Assembly (NCBI GenBank): GCA_016200125.1
Contig: JACQFK010000010.1
Span: forward strand, 1-5,552
Direction: 5' to 3'
Source of the DNA: Planctomycetota bacterium
GTDB lineage: Bacteria; Planctomycetota; MHYJ01; JACPRB01
DNA length: 5,552 nt
Shown here in pieces: positions 5,307 through 5,552 of this stretch. The stretch's first letter is position 1. Each line of letters opens with the position of its first letter. Below the pieces are notes generated by a model that searched no databases, had not been told where the DNA came from, and worked only from the letters and a program-made list of their open reading frames with translations. The position numbers and the translations under genes were made by a program.

Positions 5307-5552
5307 ATGGCCAAGTACGCCCCCAGCGGAAAGGTCGGGCCGGCGGGCATCCTGTTGAGCGTCGGCTTCGGACTGGCCGCCGCCGCGGTCTGCGCAGTGG
5401 TCTTTCATTTCGTCGGGAGATTCTTCTACCTGATCCTGCTGTTCCCCCTCGGGTGGGGCCTGGCGGTCGGCGCGGCGGCCGCCGCAGGCGTCCGGGCGGG
5501 GAAGTGCCGGAATGCCGCGGTCGGGCTTGCCGCCGGCGCCTTCGCCGCCCTG
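5307..5552 (+). CDS. Hypothetical multi-pass membrane protein, N-terminal part (3' truncated by window edge)
   Basis: The frame is open from the ATG at 5307 to the last base, 82 residues with no stop. It begins MAKYAPSGKVGPAGILLSVG. There are two clear hydrophobic segments, about residues 13-35 and 38-60, separated by a short HFVGR link. A basic loop (VRAGKCRN) is followed by the start of a third Ala/Gly-rich segment at about 69. There is no cleavable signal peptide, so an inner-membrane protein is likely. I do not recognise the family with confidence and assign no function. Start support is a GGGAGGA site and an upstream extended -10. It is divergent from gpmA with 88 bp between the two start codons, so the two may share a control region but need not be functionally linked. 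Confidence 0.72.
   Translation, partial: MAKYAPSGKVGPAGILLSVGFGLAAAAVCAVVFHFVGRFFYLILLFPLGWGLAVGAAAAAGVRAGKCRNAAVGLAAGAFAAL

Overview
The window is a GC-rich (about two-thirds G+C by eye), densely packed bacterial chromosome segment. It holds four complete, ordinary-looking genes, one complete but internally deleted gene, and a partial gene at each edge. No mobile element, integrase, phage gene, tRNA, rRNA or CRISPR array is visible. The Gram-negative style lipoprotein, a lipopolysaccharide/exopolysaccharide-type glycosyltransferase and bacterial versions of enolase and phosphoglycerate mutase point to a free-living Gram-negative bacterium. The phylum cannot be fixed from this sequence alone.

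Layout, left to right. (1) The C-terminal end of a GT4-type glycosyltransferase (+) runs off the left edge. Its stop codon abuts the stop of the next, convergent gene. (2) A compact minus-strand operon reads from about 3130 down to 405: a small lipoprotein, then a class I/II PLP aminotransferase-like protein, then an M17 leucyl aminopeptidase. Junctions are 3 bp and a 4-bp ATGA overlap, so the three are almost certainly co-transcribed and translationally coupled. (3) A 115-bp divergent control region (3131-3245) carries back-to-back promoter candidates. (4) Enolase (+) and the 2,3-BPG-dependent phosphoglycerate mutase (-) converge on a 35-bp gap that is almost entirely one hairpin. These two enzymes catalyse consecutive glycolytic steps (3-PG to 2-PG to PEP). 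(5) An 88-bp divergent region follows, then the start of a hydrophobic membrane protein (+) that runs off the right edge.

The most notable observation is that the aminotransferase-like protein lacks an internal block of roughly 60-75 residues. That block should contain the Schiff-base lysine and the PLP-ring-contacting Asp/Tyr, yet the reading frame and the coupling to the peptidase are intact. The second is that the lipoprotein has a perfect TATAAT whose predicted start site falls on the A of its ATG, with no Shine-Dalgarno sequence, which suggests a leaderless mRNA. The phosphoglycerate mutase start looks similar but weaker. I see no convincing new multi-gene system such as a defence locus.
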